A stretch of DNA of 64,000 nt from Pseudomonadota bacterium (lineage in GTDB: Bacteria > Pseudomonadota > Alphaproteobacteria > Micropepsales > Micropepsaceae). The position numbers and the translations under genes are program-made. A model generated the notes under the pieces. The model had not been told where the DNA came from, ran no database searches, and saw nothing but the letters and a program-made list of their open reading frames with translations. The first letter of the stretch is position 1, and every line of letters begins with the position of its first letter. Below, in pieces: positions 44,227 to 52,775 of this stretch. Where the stretch lies: NCBI GenBank assembly GCA_016201105.1, contig JACQDN010000009.1:1-64000 (forward strand), in the 5' to 3' direction.

Positions 44227-46055
44227 GCCGTCGCCGGCTCAAACGCCATGATCGTCGCGCTGCCGGCCTGGATGCGCTCGAACAGCATGGGGCATTCCGG
44301 GATCATGCGTTCCATCCAATAACGCGCGGAGACGAGTTTGCCTTCGTAGAACGTCTTGTCGCCTGTTCCTGCAGCGAGCTTGGCTTGCGCGACCTTCGCC
44401 ATGCGCGCCCACATCCAAGCGAGCACGACGATGCCCATCATGCGCAGATAATCGACGGCACCGGCGCCAGCGTCGTTGGGGTTCTGCACCCCATGCTGCG
44501 CCAGCCACAGCGTCGCCTGCTGCAGCGTGTCGAGGCCGCGCTTCACCGGCTTCACGAACGGCGCAAGGTTTTCGTCGCCTTCGTTTTCGCCGAGCCAGCC
44601 GGAGATCAATCCGAACAGCGCCATCGGCGCGGCGCCGCCTTTGCGGCCGAGCTTGCGGCCCACAAGGTCCATCGCCTGCACGCCGTTAGCGCCTTCATAG
44701 GTCTGGTTGATGCGGGCGTCGCGCACGAACTGCTCCACGCCGTTGTCGCGGATATAGCCGTGGCCGCCATAGCATTGCATCGCCATGTTGGCCGCTTCGA
44801 AGCCCATGTCGGTGAAGAAGGCCTTGATCACCGGCGTCATGATATCGCCAAGCAGGCCTGCCGTATCTTTTTCCGGCCTGTCGGATTCGGCGATCGCCAT
44901 GTTGAGCGTCGTCCACATCGCCACGGCGCGGGCGCCTTCCACGAAAGCGCGGCAATGCAGGAGCATGCGCCGCACGTCGGGATGCACGATCTCCAGATCG
45001 GCGGGTTTGTCCGGCTCCTTTGGCCCGGTCAGCGCATGGCCGACGCGCCGCTCATGGGCATAGGCAAAGCCGTTCTGATAAGCGACTTCGCCGACGGAGA
45101 TGCCCTGTACGCCGACACCCAGACGTGCGGCGTTCATCATGCCGAACATGCCCGCCATGCCGGCAGAGGCCGAACGCTTCTCGCCGGGCTTGGGCGGCGT
45201 CGGCTTGGGGCCGAGGCGCCAGCCGACCGCTTCGTCGAAATTGAGCACGCAGGTTGCGTTCGCCTTGATGCCCATTTTCTTTTCGATGCCGCCGGTGGCA
45301 ACACCGTTGCGCGCGTCCATCTTGCCGTCTTCGCTGACGAGAAATTTCGGCACCATGAAGAAGTTCACGGTCGAAAGATCGTCGTAGATCTTGCCGTTCT
45401 CGTCCGGGATTTTCGCGATCACCATGTGGATGATGTTGTCGGTGAGGTCGTGATCGCCGCCGGAGATGAAGATTTTCGTGCCGGAGAGGCGATAAGTTCC
45501 GTCGGGCTGCTCCACCGCGCGTGTTTTCATCAAGCGAAGGTCGGTGCCGCAATTCGGTTCGGTCAGGCACATGGTGCCGGTCCATTCGCCCGCGATCATG
45601 CGCTTGAGGATGTGTTCCTTCATCCAGGGCGCGCCGGTGGCGCCAAGCGCGCTGGCGGCGGCGCCCGATAGGCCGGGATACATCGAGAAGGCCTGGTTGG
45701 CCGACTGCGCCATCTCGCCCACCATCAAGGCGACGAGCATCGGCATGCCGGCGCCGCCCATCTTGGTGGGTGCGGCAAGCGCCCCCCAGCCGGCTTCGGT
45801 GTAGGCCTTGTAGGCTTCCTTGAATCCCTTCGGCGTGCGCACCACGCCGTTTTCGAAATGACAGCCCTCTTCGTCGCCAGACTGGTTGATCGGCTGCAGC
45901 ACCTCTTCGCAGAACTTTCCGGCGTTGACGAGAATGTCTTCCAGAAGATCGGGCGAGAGCTCTTCGAAGCCCGGCAAGTCGCGATGTTTCTCCACTTCGA
46001 GAAGCTCGTTCAGCACGAAGCGGAAATCGTCGACCGGCGCGCGGTAAATCGGCAT
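44223..46055 (-). CDS. Acyl-CoA dehydrogenase
   Basis: A 610-residue FAD-dependent acyl-CoA dehydrogenase of the large FadE-like subgroup that introduces the alpha-beta double bond in beta-oxidation. ATG at 46055 has AGGGG eight bases upstream and begins MPIYRAPVDD. It shows TGTMCLTEPNCGTDL (FAD/substrate site), MQCYGGHGYIRDNGVEQFVR and the active-site segment YEGANGVQAMDLVGRKLG with an extra C-terminal helical domain. Single gene on the minus strand. A repeat of subtype A lies just upstream of its start. Confidence 0.95.
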   Translation of the reverse strand: MPIYRAPVDDFRFVLNELLEVEKHRDLPGFEELSPDLLEDILVNAGKFCEEVLQPINQSGDEEGCHFENGVVRTPKGFKEAYKAYTEAGWGALAAPTKMGGAGMPMLVALMVGEMAQSANQAFSMYPGLSGAAASALGATGAPWMKEHILKRMIAGEWTGTMCLTEPNCGTDLRLMKTRAVEQPDGTYRLSGTKIFISGGDHDLTDNIIHMVIAKIPDENGKIYDDLSTVNFFMVPKFLVSEDGKMDARNGVATGGIEKKMGIKANATCVLNFDEAVGWRLGPKPTPPKPGEKRSASAGMAGMFGMMNAARLGVGVQGISVGEVAYQNGFAYAHERRVGHALTGPKEPDKPADLEIVHPDVRRMLLHCRAFVEGARAVAMWTTLNMAIAESDRPEKDTAGLLGDIMTPVIKAFFTDMGFEAANMAMQCYGGHGYIRDNGVEQFVRDARINQTYEGANGVQAMDLVGRKLGRKGGAAPMALFGLISGWLGENEGDENLAPFVKPVKRGLDTLQQATLWLAQHGVQNPNDAGAGAVDYLRMMGIVVLAWMWARMAKVAQAKLAAGTGDKTFYEGKLVSARYWMERMIPECPMLFERIQAGSATIMAFEPATA

Positions 46056-46129
46056 GGCAAAAACCCCTGATTTGCTGGCGCGCAAGCTATGGGATTGGAG
46101 CGAAGGAAAGAAGGGGGCGATTGCGCTTC

Positions 46130-46405
46130 ACCTCCCCCTTGTGGGGAGGTCGAAAAATCCGCAGCGTAGCGAAGGATTTTCCCGCCTACGCAAATGCTTC
46201 GGCGGGTCTGGAGATGCAATTGGTCCGCCGGAGCTTTAGCGTAGGCGGATCGGGTGAGGGGAAGCCTCTCCAGTTGCGCTTTATTCTTACCCCTCACCCG
46301 ACGCGCTTCGCGCGTCGACCTCTCCACCCGCCTACGCTTCGCTTCGGCGTGGCAGGTGCGAACTCAAGGCACGCCGTAGCTTTAGCGAAGGCGGCAGGGG
46401 AGAGG
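46130..46405. repeat. Large compound inverted repeat, subtype A with nested elements
   Basis: Outer arms ACCTCCCCCTTGTGGGGAGG and, at the far end, AGGGGAGAGGT are similar to the copies at 34167 and 52621, but the middle carries two further GCCTACGC/GCGTAGGC-type palindromes (one at about 46181-46250, one at about 46330-46395). It fills most of the 360-base gap between two minus-strand genes. No coding sequence is visible in it. Confidence 0.8.
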
Positions 46406-46414
46406 TGATGTTCT

Positions 46415-47635
46415 TCAAATCTGATCCTTCAGCGTCACCACCACGCCCCGGGTCTTGTTTCCACGCTTGATCGTGAAGGTCACCTTGGTGCCGGGCGGAT
46501 CGTTGCGCAGCCGCTTGCGCAAATCGTAGAGCGCGATAGAGGGGGCGAGCTTGCCGTCCACCGCCGAGATCACATCGTCCGCCTTGAGGCCGGCAAGTTC
46601 GGCCGGTCCTTTGAGGATCACGTCGGCGATCTGGAAACCGGCGCCGACCTTGTTCAGCCACATGCCCGAACGGTCGAAGGTGCCGATATCGGCGACCAGC
46701 CGGGGCAGGGACTTGAGATACATCGTCTGATGTTCGTAGTCGAAGGTAACCACGAAGCGTTTCAGGATGCCGCCGCCGATGTTGCCTTGATAGCTTTCGC
46801 CGTAAAATGCACGCTTTTTCTGCATCGACAATGACGTTACCACGCCGTCGATCTTGATCGGGCCAATCGTCATCTCGGTGCCGCGTGTAACATAGGCCCG
46901 CGAAGGCCCGCCGACGCCCCAGCCTTCCATCGCATCCACACCTTTGGGATGTTTGGCCTTCAGGTCGTTTTTATCGGCGAAAGACTTGGTAAGCGTCAGC
47001 TCCGAACGCGATCCGGTGTCGACATCGTACTTGGCCGGGAAACCTTCGAACGTACCCATCACTTCGGGAATATGGTTGTTGAAGGTGAATTTGATGGGCG
47101 TGCCTGCGCCCTTGGGATCGAAGCTTTTCGGATCGATCAGCGTCAGCGTCTTGGCACCGTAATCGATGCGCGTGACAAAGCGGCGAAACAGTTCGAAGCC
47201 GATCATGCCGGGCATCTCAGTGCCTTCGATATTGGCGAACGCGTCGAGCGGCAGCACGGTAAAGACCTGATCGGTGACGGCCGCGCCGCCGACTTCAATC
47301 TTTTTCACTTTGGTGAAGCCGGCTTCCATCGTGCCTTCGCCCGCCCCCCCCGCCGCCATCTTGCCCTCAGTCGTGAGGCCCAGCAGCTTTGCGGTGGCCG
47401 GCGTGAGCAGATTGTGTCCGCCCATATCGAAGATGAAGGTGAACGGCCCTTTGCCGTCCACCATCGCCTGGCCGTAGATGTGATTGTTGATGATCTGGAT
47501 CGGCAGTGTGGTTTCCTTTGCGTTGCCGGCGAAATAGCGATCCGGGGAGCCGGCGATCTCATTCGAGATGCTCACGCGCGTCTGGCCGCACAGCGCAAGC
47601 GTCCCCAAGAGCGCTATTGTCGGCAACCTGCCCAC
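46415..47635 (-). CDS. Exported aspartyl protease-like/PDZ protein (shorter paralogue)
   Basis: A 406-residue protein. GTG at 47635 follows GGAGG four bases upstream and starts a signal peptide (MGRLPTIALLGTLALC). Two retropepsin-like domains follow: the first active-site region reads FIFDMGGHN, where the usual D[TS]G is DMG; the second reads VDTGSRSELTL. The C-terminal 90 residues are a PDZ domain (LAGLKADDVISAVDGKLAP). It is homologous over its whole length to the upstream gene at 47747. The terminator of that gene lies between them, so this copy needs its own promoter. Confidence 0.88.
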   Translation of the reverse strand: MGRLPTIALLGTLALCGQTRVSISNEIAGSPDRYFAGNAKETTLPIQIINNHIYGQAMVDGKGPFTFIFDMGGHNLLTPATAKLLGLTTEGKMAAGGAGEGTMEAGFTKVKKIEVGGAAVTDQVFTVLPLDAFANIEGTEMPGMIGFELFRRFVTRIDYGAKTLTLIDPKSFDPKGAGTPIKFTFNNHIPEVMGTFEGFPAKYDVDTGSRSELTLTKSFADKNDLKAKHPKGVDAMEGWGVGGPSRAYVTRGTEMTIGPIKIDGVVTSLSMQKKRAFYGESYQGNIGGGILKRFVVTFDYEHQTMYLKSLPRLVADIGTFDRSGMWLNKVGAGFQIADVILKGPAELAGLKADDVISAVDGKLAPSIALYDLRKRLRNDPPGTKVTFTIKRGNKTRGVVVTLKDQI

Positions 47636-47693
47636 TATACCTCCGTTGGCCCCGCACGATGCGAAGCCACCGAAACGTTGTGCACCAAGTCGC

Positions 47694-47732
47694 GAAAAAA
47701 AACACGGTCCCGCTGCAAGGCGGGACCGTGTT
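47694..47732 (-). terminator. Rho-independent terminator between the two aspartyl-protease paralogues
   Basis: A perfect 13-bp stem (47701-47713 with 47720-47732) with a six-base loop is followed on the minus strand by a run of eight or more T. It closes the gene that ends at 47747. Confidence 0.92.
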
Positions 47733-47746
47733 TCGCCCTCCAAACC

Positions 47747-49600
47747 TCAGACCTGATCGCGCAGCATGATGGCCACGTCCTTGGTTTGGTTTCCGTGTTT
47801 GACCTGGAAGGTCACGACCGTTCCCGGTTTGTCGTTGCGCAAGCGCGTACGCAGCTCCGGCAGCGGCAGATCTTTCGCTGGCCTGCCGTCCACGGCGACG
47901 ACGATATCGCCCGCCTTCAGACCGGCCGTGTCGGCAGGACCTTTGGCGGTGACGTCCACGACCTTGAAGCCCGCGTCGTCGCGATTGATCCAGGCACCGG
48001 CACGGTCGAACGTGTCGAGATCGGCGATCGGTCCCTGCACCGACTTCAGATACATCAGCGAATGTTCGTAGTCGAAGGTGACGATGAAACGCTTGAGGAC
48101 GCCGCCGCCGATGTTCCCCGCCTGCTCGCTCTTGGACATCGCGCCGCCTTTGTCGGTGGAGAGCAGTGTCAGCGGATGGTCCACCTCGACGCTGCCGATC
48201 ATTAGCAGGCCGCCACGCAAGACGCTGCTGCGCGTCGGGCCGCCGACGCCCCAACCGGTCACCGCATCCACCGCGCTGGCCTTGCCGCGCAGATTGTACT
48301 TGTCGGAGAAGGTTGTGGTCAGTGACAGTGCCATGCGAGCGCCGGTATCGATCATGAACTTCCCGGGAATGCCGTCATAAGTGCCTTCGGCTTCCGGCAC
48401 ATTGCCGTTGAACGCGATTTTCACCGGTGTGCCTGCGTCTTTCGGATCGAAAGATTTTGGATCGATCAGCGTGATCGTCTTGGCGCCATAGTCGATGCGC
48501 GTAACGAAGCGGTGGAACGTCTCGAACCCGATCATCCCGATCATCTCGGTGCCTTCGATCGGGCTCATCTGATCGAGCGGCGCGGAGATGAAGAGTTGAT
48601 CCTTGATCGAGGCATTGCCGAGCTGGATGGAAGAGACCTTGGTCATTCCCATTTCCATCGTGGCGTCGCCGGCGCCGCGGCCTTCGAGCTTACCTTCGCT
48701 TTTCAAGCCGAGCTGCTTGACGAGCGGCGGCGTCACCACGTTCACGCCGCCCGTGTCGAAGATGAAAAGAAACGGGCCTTTGCCGTTGACGCTGACGTTG
48801 GCGTAGATGTGGTTGTTCAAAAGCTGGAACGGGAACGTGGTTTCCTTCGCATTTCCGGCGATCGAAAAATCGGAAAGTTTCACAACCGGTTTCGCGAAGG
48901 CGGACGCGTCCTGCGCGGGGAGGAAGCTCGCTGTCGTCAGCGTCGCGGTCTGGTCGTATTTCTTGTCGCCGGTGCTGGTGAGCGACGTGCCGGCCAAAAG
49001 AACGCCATCGATTCCGCGGTAGTTCGAAAGCGTCGTCGTGTTGAGAACCGGGCCCTGGTACTCCAGAACGCGCGAGAGTAGATGCGTCTTCGCATCGAAC
49101 CAGGCTTCGAACTTTTCGCCGCTCTTCGGCGAAACGCTCAGCACATCGTAGGTCGCGCCCGCGTCTGTCTTTTCTCCAGAGACAGTAATCGTCGCGCCGC
49201 CACGGTCCGCCCGCCACCAGAGATTGGCGCGGCGATAGGCTTCATTGAACGAATAGGGCAGCGTGTCGGCCCCGTCTTGCGCCGTGATCGTGCCGGAAGG
49301 GTCTTTCGCCCAGCCGTGGACGCCGTCGAACGCATTGGCGCCGGTCATCGGCCCGATGGCAAAGGTGTCGATGTAGCGGCCGGTCTTCAGATCCGAGAGC
49401 GAGGTGACCTTGCCCGTCATGCCTTGGCCAGAATAGGCATATTCCACCTTCAGAGTCGCTTTGGAGTCCCAAAGCTTGCTGGCCGTGGCGTTCTTGTTGG
49501 CATCAAGAATTTCGGCAGGAGTGGACGCGGCGTAGGCTGACGACGATGCTTGGGCGGCTGCAAAGGCGAGTAACGCGAAAGCGGTGAGGGTGTGGCGCAA
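47747..49600 (-). CDS. Exported aspartyl protease-like/PDZ protein (longer paralogue)
   Basis: A 617-residue protein with a Sec signal peptide (MRHTLTAFALLAFAAA, cleavage near AYAAS). An extra N-terminal domain of about 190 residues resembles a lipid/lipoprotein-binding fold (VEYAYSGQGMTGKVTSLSDL). Two retropepsin-like domains follow with FIFDTGGVN and MIDTGARMAL (both with intact DTG) and a C-terminal PDZ domain (AGLKAGDIVVAVDGRPA). It may act as a periplasmic protease or binding protein. Tandem duplication with the shorter gene is evident. It is divergent from the cobalamin-binding-protein gene. Confidence 0.9.
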   Translation of the reverse strand: MRHTLTAFALLAFAAAQASSSAYAASTPAEILDANKNATASKLWDSKATLKVEYAYSGQGMTGKVTSLSDLKTGRYIDTFAIGPMTGANAFDGVHGWAKDPSGTITAQDGADTLPYSFNEAYRRANLWWRADRGGATITVSGEKTDAGATYDVLSVSPKSGEKFEAWFDAKTHLLSRVLEYQGPVLNTTTLSNYRGIDGVLLAGTSLTSTGDKKYDQTATLTTASFLPAQDASAFAKPVVKLSDFSIAGNAKETTFPFQLLNNHIYANVSVNGKGPFLFIFDTGGVNVVTPPLVKQLGLKSEGKLEGRGAGDATMEMGMTKVSSIQLGNASIKDQLFISAPLDQMSPIEGTEMIGMIGFETFHRFVTRIDYGAKTITLIDPKSFDPKDAGTPVKIAFNGNVPEAEGTYDGIPGKFMIDTGARMALSLTTTFSDKYNLRGKASAVDAVTGWGVGGPTRSSVLRGGLLMIGSVEVDHPLTLLSTDKGGAMSKSEQAGNIGGGVLKRFIVTFDYEHSLMYLKSVQGPIADLDTFDRAGAWINRDDAGFKVVDVTAKGPADTAGLKAGDIVVAVDGRPAKDLPLPELRTRLRNDKPGTVVTFQVKHGNQTKDVAIMLRDQV

Positions 49601-49666
49601 GGGTATCTCCAGCGGGGGTGCAAACGGGTTAGGTCGCAGGTGGTAGAGGTTCAGAAGCGGGTCAAT

Positions 49667-50530
49667 ATGCGTTCAAAGCATGCGAGATATGCCCTGGTGT
49701 TGCTGGCTGCGCTCCTAGTCGGGCCGGCAAGTGCTGCGCCGCAACATGTCGTCTCTACATTTCTCTGTACCGACGAGTATATCTTCCGCCTGTTGCCGCG
49801 CCAGCGCATTGCGGCGCTGTCTTTTCTTGCCGGCGATACCAATCCCGTCGTTTCCACCATCGTCGATCAAGTGAAGGGCATTCGCCTCATTCATCCCGAG
49901 GCGGAAGAGATCGTCACGCTCAAGCCCGATCTCGTCGTGATGTATGAGGGCACCAATCCGCGCCTGCACGCCATCCTCGATGAAATTCACATTCCAGTCC
50001 TTGACGTGCCCTGGGCCACTTCGCTCAAAGATGTGCGCCGCGTTACCACCCTGCTTGGTGAAAGGCTCGGCGAACCGGAACGTGCGCGAGCGCTCATCGC
50101 GGAGATGAATGCGAGCTTGAAGCGTGCAGCGGAGAATGCGGCAAAGCCTGCGGTGCGAACGCTGATCTACGAACCGAACGGTTATGCCACAACGGGCGGG
50201 GTCTCTAACGAGATCATGCTCGCTTCGGGACTGCGCAACGTCGCGACCGAACTGGGCCTGACGCGGCAAAGCACCATTCCTGTCGAAGCGGTGATCGCCG
50301 GTGTGCCGGACGTTCTGATTCTCAACGGAGCCACCCGCGGCGTGCAGACGCGAGCGGATCTCGTCCAGCATCACCCCGCGTTGAACGCGCTTCGCGGTCG
50401 AACGGTGATCGCCACCGCCAATCTCACGCCGCTGCTCTGCCCCGGCCCATGGTCGCTCAACGCCGCGTCCCAGTTCGTGCCATTGGGCCGCAAAGCGCGC
50501 GCGCTTGCGGCTGGCAAAGCCCCGTCCTAG
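49667..50530 (+). CDS. btuF: Periplasmic cobalamin-type ABC substrate-binding protein
   Basis: A 287-residue class III binding protein. ATG at 49667 starts a signal peptide (YALVLLAALLVGPASA). The BtuF/TroA-like fold shows PQHVVSTFLCTDEYIFRLLP, then EEIVTLKPDLVVMYEGTNP and GVPDVLILNGATRG. The vitamin B12 assignment rests on the riboswitch and the btuCD-like genes immediately downstream. Unlike those, this gene is upstream of the riboswitch, so it may be expressed from its own promoter. Confidence 0.85.
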   Translation: MRSKHARYALVLLAALLVGPASAAPQHVVSTFLCTDEYIFRLLPRQRIAALSFLAGDTNPVVSTIVDQVKGIRLIHPEAEEIVTLKPDLVVMYEGTNPRLHAILDEIHIPVLDVPWATSLKDVRRVTTLLGERLGEPERARALIAEMNASLKRAAENAAKPAVRTLIYEPNGYATTGGVSNEIMLASGLRNVATELGLTRQSTIPVEAVIAGVPDVLILNGATRGVQTRADLVQHHPALNALRGRTVIATANLTPLLCPGPWSLNAASQFVPLGRKARALAAGKAPS

Positions 50531-50544
50531 AAATCTCGCCGACG

Positions 50545-50725
50545 CGACGGTGCCCCGGGTCTTCCGGGTAAAAGGGAATGGGGTGAGATGCCCCGGCTGC
50601 CCCCGCAACTGTAAGCGGCGCGCCCCGGACTTAACCGGGGCATTGCGACCCAAGAGCCACTGGGAAACCGGGAAGGCGGGCGCGAAAGCCGCAAGCCAGG
50701 AAACCTGCCCTCGCGTGTCGTCCAA
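50545..50725 (+). promoter_or_regulatory. Adenosylcobalamin riboswitch
   Basis: A structured leader between btuF and the permease gene. It has the typical cobalamin riboswitch sequence GGTGCCCCGGG near the start, the internal AATGGGGTGAGATGCCCCG and CCCCCGCAACTGTAAGCGG segments, and the highly conserved B12 box GCAAGCCAGGAAACCTGCC at 50691-50709. It should bind adenosylcobalamin and block expression of btuC-btuD when the vitamin is plentiful. Likely exact limits are 50540 to 50730. Confidence 0.95.
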
Positions 50726-50790
50726 CCTTGGGCCGGGGAGCGCTTAGGGTTGCGGTTCATCCGCAGCGGCGACCGAGAGGCGAGGAGCCC

Positions 50791-51831
50791 GTGGACGGCG
50801 CTATAGGACGAGAGCATCGCGCACAATCCGTCGTTCAGATCGTTGGCGGTCACGCGGCCGGCATCACCTGGATGCTGGCCGGATTGGCGCTGCTGTTCGC
50901 GGTGATTTCGTTTTTGCTCGGGCCTGCAAACTTGCCTGCGGGTGATCTGTTTTCGGGACTGTTCGCTTCACACGGCGCCGTCAGCGTCATCGCGCGCGAA
51001 ATCCGTCTGCCGCGCGCGGCTCTTGCCCTGGTCGTCGGCGCGGCGCTTGGCGCGAGTGGTGCAGCGCTGCAAGGACTCTTCCGCAATCCGCTCGCCGAAC
51101 CGGGCGTGACGGGTGTGACGTCGTCGGCAGGGCTTGGTGCCGTCATCGCGATGTATTTCGGGCTGGCCGCGATGACGCCGGTCTTGCTGCCATTGTTCGC
51201 GATCGTCGGCGCCTTGGTCGCGGCAAGCGTGCTTTATCTTCTGTCGCGCGCGGGTGCGGGCGTGATGGCGCTGGTGTTGGCGGGCGTGGCGGTCGCGAGC
51301 CTGGCAACCGCGCTCACGGCGCTTGCGCTGTCATTCGCGGCCAATCCCTACGCCATGAGCGAAATGGTGATGTGGATGATCGGCTCGCTCAAGGATCGCA
51401 CGTTGAACGATCTCTATTTCGCCGCGCCGCTCTCCGCCGCCGGTATTGCCTTGCTGATGACGGCGGCACGCGGCCTCGACGCGCTGACTCTGGGCGAAGA
51501 AGCTGCTCACAGCCTCGGCATCGATGTGCAGTCGGTGCGCCGGCGTGTCGTCGTGGGCGTGGCGCTGGCCACGGGAGCGGCGACTGCGGCGGCGGGGGCC
51601 GTCAGTTTTGTCGGCCTTGTTGTGCCGCACTTGCTGCGTCCGTTTTACGGCTACGAGCCGGCGCGGCTGATCTGGCCCTCGGCCCTTGGCGGCGCGGCAC
51701 TGGTCGCGGCGGCCGACGTCGCGGTGCGTCTCATCGCGCCGGACGGCCAATTGCTGCTGGGCGTGCTCACCGCACTTCTGGGAGCGCCGTTCTTCCTCTG
51801 GCTTATCATCCGTTTACGGAAAGACGCATGA
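50791..51831 (+). CDS. btuC: Cobalamin ABC transporter permease (FecCD family)
   Basis: A 346-residue inner-membrane permease with about nine or ten helices. GTG at 50791 follows GAGGCGAGGAG. Family landmarks are REIRLPRAALALVVGAALGA, GLFRNPLAEPGVTGVTSSAG and FVGLVVPHLLRPFYGYEPAR. It lies directly under the cobalamin riboswitch and overlaps the ATPase gene by ATGA, so it forms the membrane channel of a B12 importer with the binding protein upstream. Confidence 0.92.
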   Translation: MDGAIGREHRAQSVVQIVGGHAAGITWMLAGLALLFAVISFLLGPANLPAGDLFSGLFASHGAVSVIAREIRLPRAALALVVGAALGASGAALQGLFRNPLAEPGVTGVTSSAGLGAVIAMYFGLAAMTPVLLPLFAIVGALVAASVLYLLSRAGAGVMALVLAGVAVASLATALTALALSFAANPYAMSEMVMWMIGSLKDRTLNDLYFAAPLSAAGIALLMTAARGLDALTLGEEAAHSLGIDVQSVRRRVVVGVALATGAATAAAGAVSFVGLVVPHLLRPFYGYEPARLIWPSALGGAALVAAADVAVRLIAPDGQLLLGVLTALLGAPFFLWLIIRLRKDA

Positions 51832-52610
51832 AATCGGCTCTGTTCCTCGCCCGCGTTTCCGCCGGTTATGGAGACCGCATGGCGCTGGATTCTGTGACAA
51901 CGGAAATTCGCGCCGGTGCCGTCACCGGACTTGTCGGACCGAACGGGGCGGGAAAGACGACGCTGCTGCGCGTCGCCCTTGGCTTGCTGAAGCCCACGCA
52001 GGGAAGCGTGCATGTTTTCGGCAAGAGGCACGCGGAGTATTCGCGCGAGTCGCTGGCCAAGACGATCGCCTATCTGCCGCAGGGCGCGGACGCTCATTGG
52101 CCGATCGCGGCCCGGCATCTGGTGGCTCTGGGCCGCATGCCGTATCGCCCGTCCTTGACCCGGCTCAGCGCAGAAGACCATGGCGCGATCGAAAGCGCGC
52201 TCGGGCGCTGCGATGCCTGGCAATTCCGCTTGCGCCGTATGAACGAGCTTTCGGCCGGCGAACGCAGCCGCGTTCTCCTGGCGCGCGCGCTGGCGACCGC
52301 TGCGCCCATCCTGCTGGTGGACGAACCGGCCGCGCATCTCGATCCCGCGCATCAATTGCGGCTGATGGAGCTCTTGCAGGAGGAGGCGCACCGTGGAACG
52401 GCCGTCGTCGTCACACTGCACGATCTCTCATTGGCCTCGCGCTATTGCGAGGAATTGGTCGTGCTGCAAGACGGCCACGTCGCCGCGCAAGGGCAGCCGG
52501 ACGAAGCCTTGAGCGACAAGGCGTTGGCCGGCGTATTCCAAGTCTCTGCCGTTCGTGCCGCGCGAAATGGTTCCGGCCGTCCGGCCATCGTGCCCTGGCA
52601 GCGGCTTTGA
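51828..52610 (+). CDS. btuD: Cobalamin ABC transporter ATP-binding protein
   Basis: A 260-residue ATPase. ATG at 51828 overlaps the btuC stop; the open frame extends far upstream but only as an overlap with btuC. Walker A is GPNGAGKTTLLRVALG, signature LSAGERSRVLLARALA, Walker B PILLVDEPAAHLDP, and TLHDLSLASRY holds the switch histidine. It completes the btuFCD transporter. No outer-membrane receptor (BtuB) lies in the window. Confidence 0.93.
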   Translation: MKSALFLARVSAGYGDRMALDSVTTEIRAGAVTGLVGPNGAGKTTLLRVALGLLKPTQGSVHVFGKRHAEYSRESLAKTIAYLPQGADAHWPIAARHLVALGRMPYRPSLTRLSAEDHGAIESALGRCDAWQFRLRRMNELSAGERSRVLLARALATAAPILLVDEPAAHLDPAHQLRLMELLQEEAHRGTAVVVTLHDLSLASRYCEELVVLQDGHVAAQGQPDEALSDKALAGVFQVSAVRAARNGSGRPAIVPWQRL

Positions 52611-52620
52611 CGTTTAGTTT

Positions 52621-52759
52621 CACCTCCCCCTTGCGGGGAGGTCGAAAAATCCGAAGCGTAGCGCAGGGTTTTTCGGGTGGGGCAGAACGCGACGACTCCC
52701 CCCACCCGAACCGTCTACGCTACGCTCCGACGGTTCGACCTCCCCGCAAGGGGGAGGTG
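52621..52759. repeat. Compound inverted repeat, subtype A, best-preserved copy
   Basis: The terminal 26 bases are perfectly inverted (52621-52646 and 52734-52759), and each arm also contains its own hairpin (CCTCCCCCTTGCGGGGAGG). A middle palindrome pairs TCGGGTGGGG with CCCCACCCGA. It fills the gap between btuD and the PPK2 gene, with nothing else visible in it. Confidence 0.93.
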
Positions 52760-52775
52760 AAAATTTGGGGCGGTC

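Noticed and set aside
43869-45671. 600-codon open frame on the + strand over the acyl-CoA dehydrogenase
   Set aside because: Antisense shadow of a confident gene. High GC content makes such open frames common on the opposite strand.
34167-52759. Subtype A and B palindromes as CRISPR repeats
   Set aside because: Copies are single, kilobases apart and in gaps between genes; there is no regular repeat-spacer array and no cas gene.
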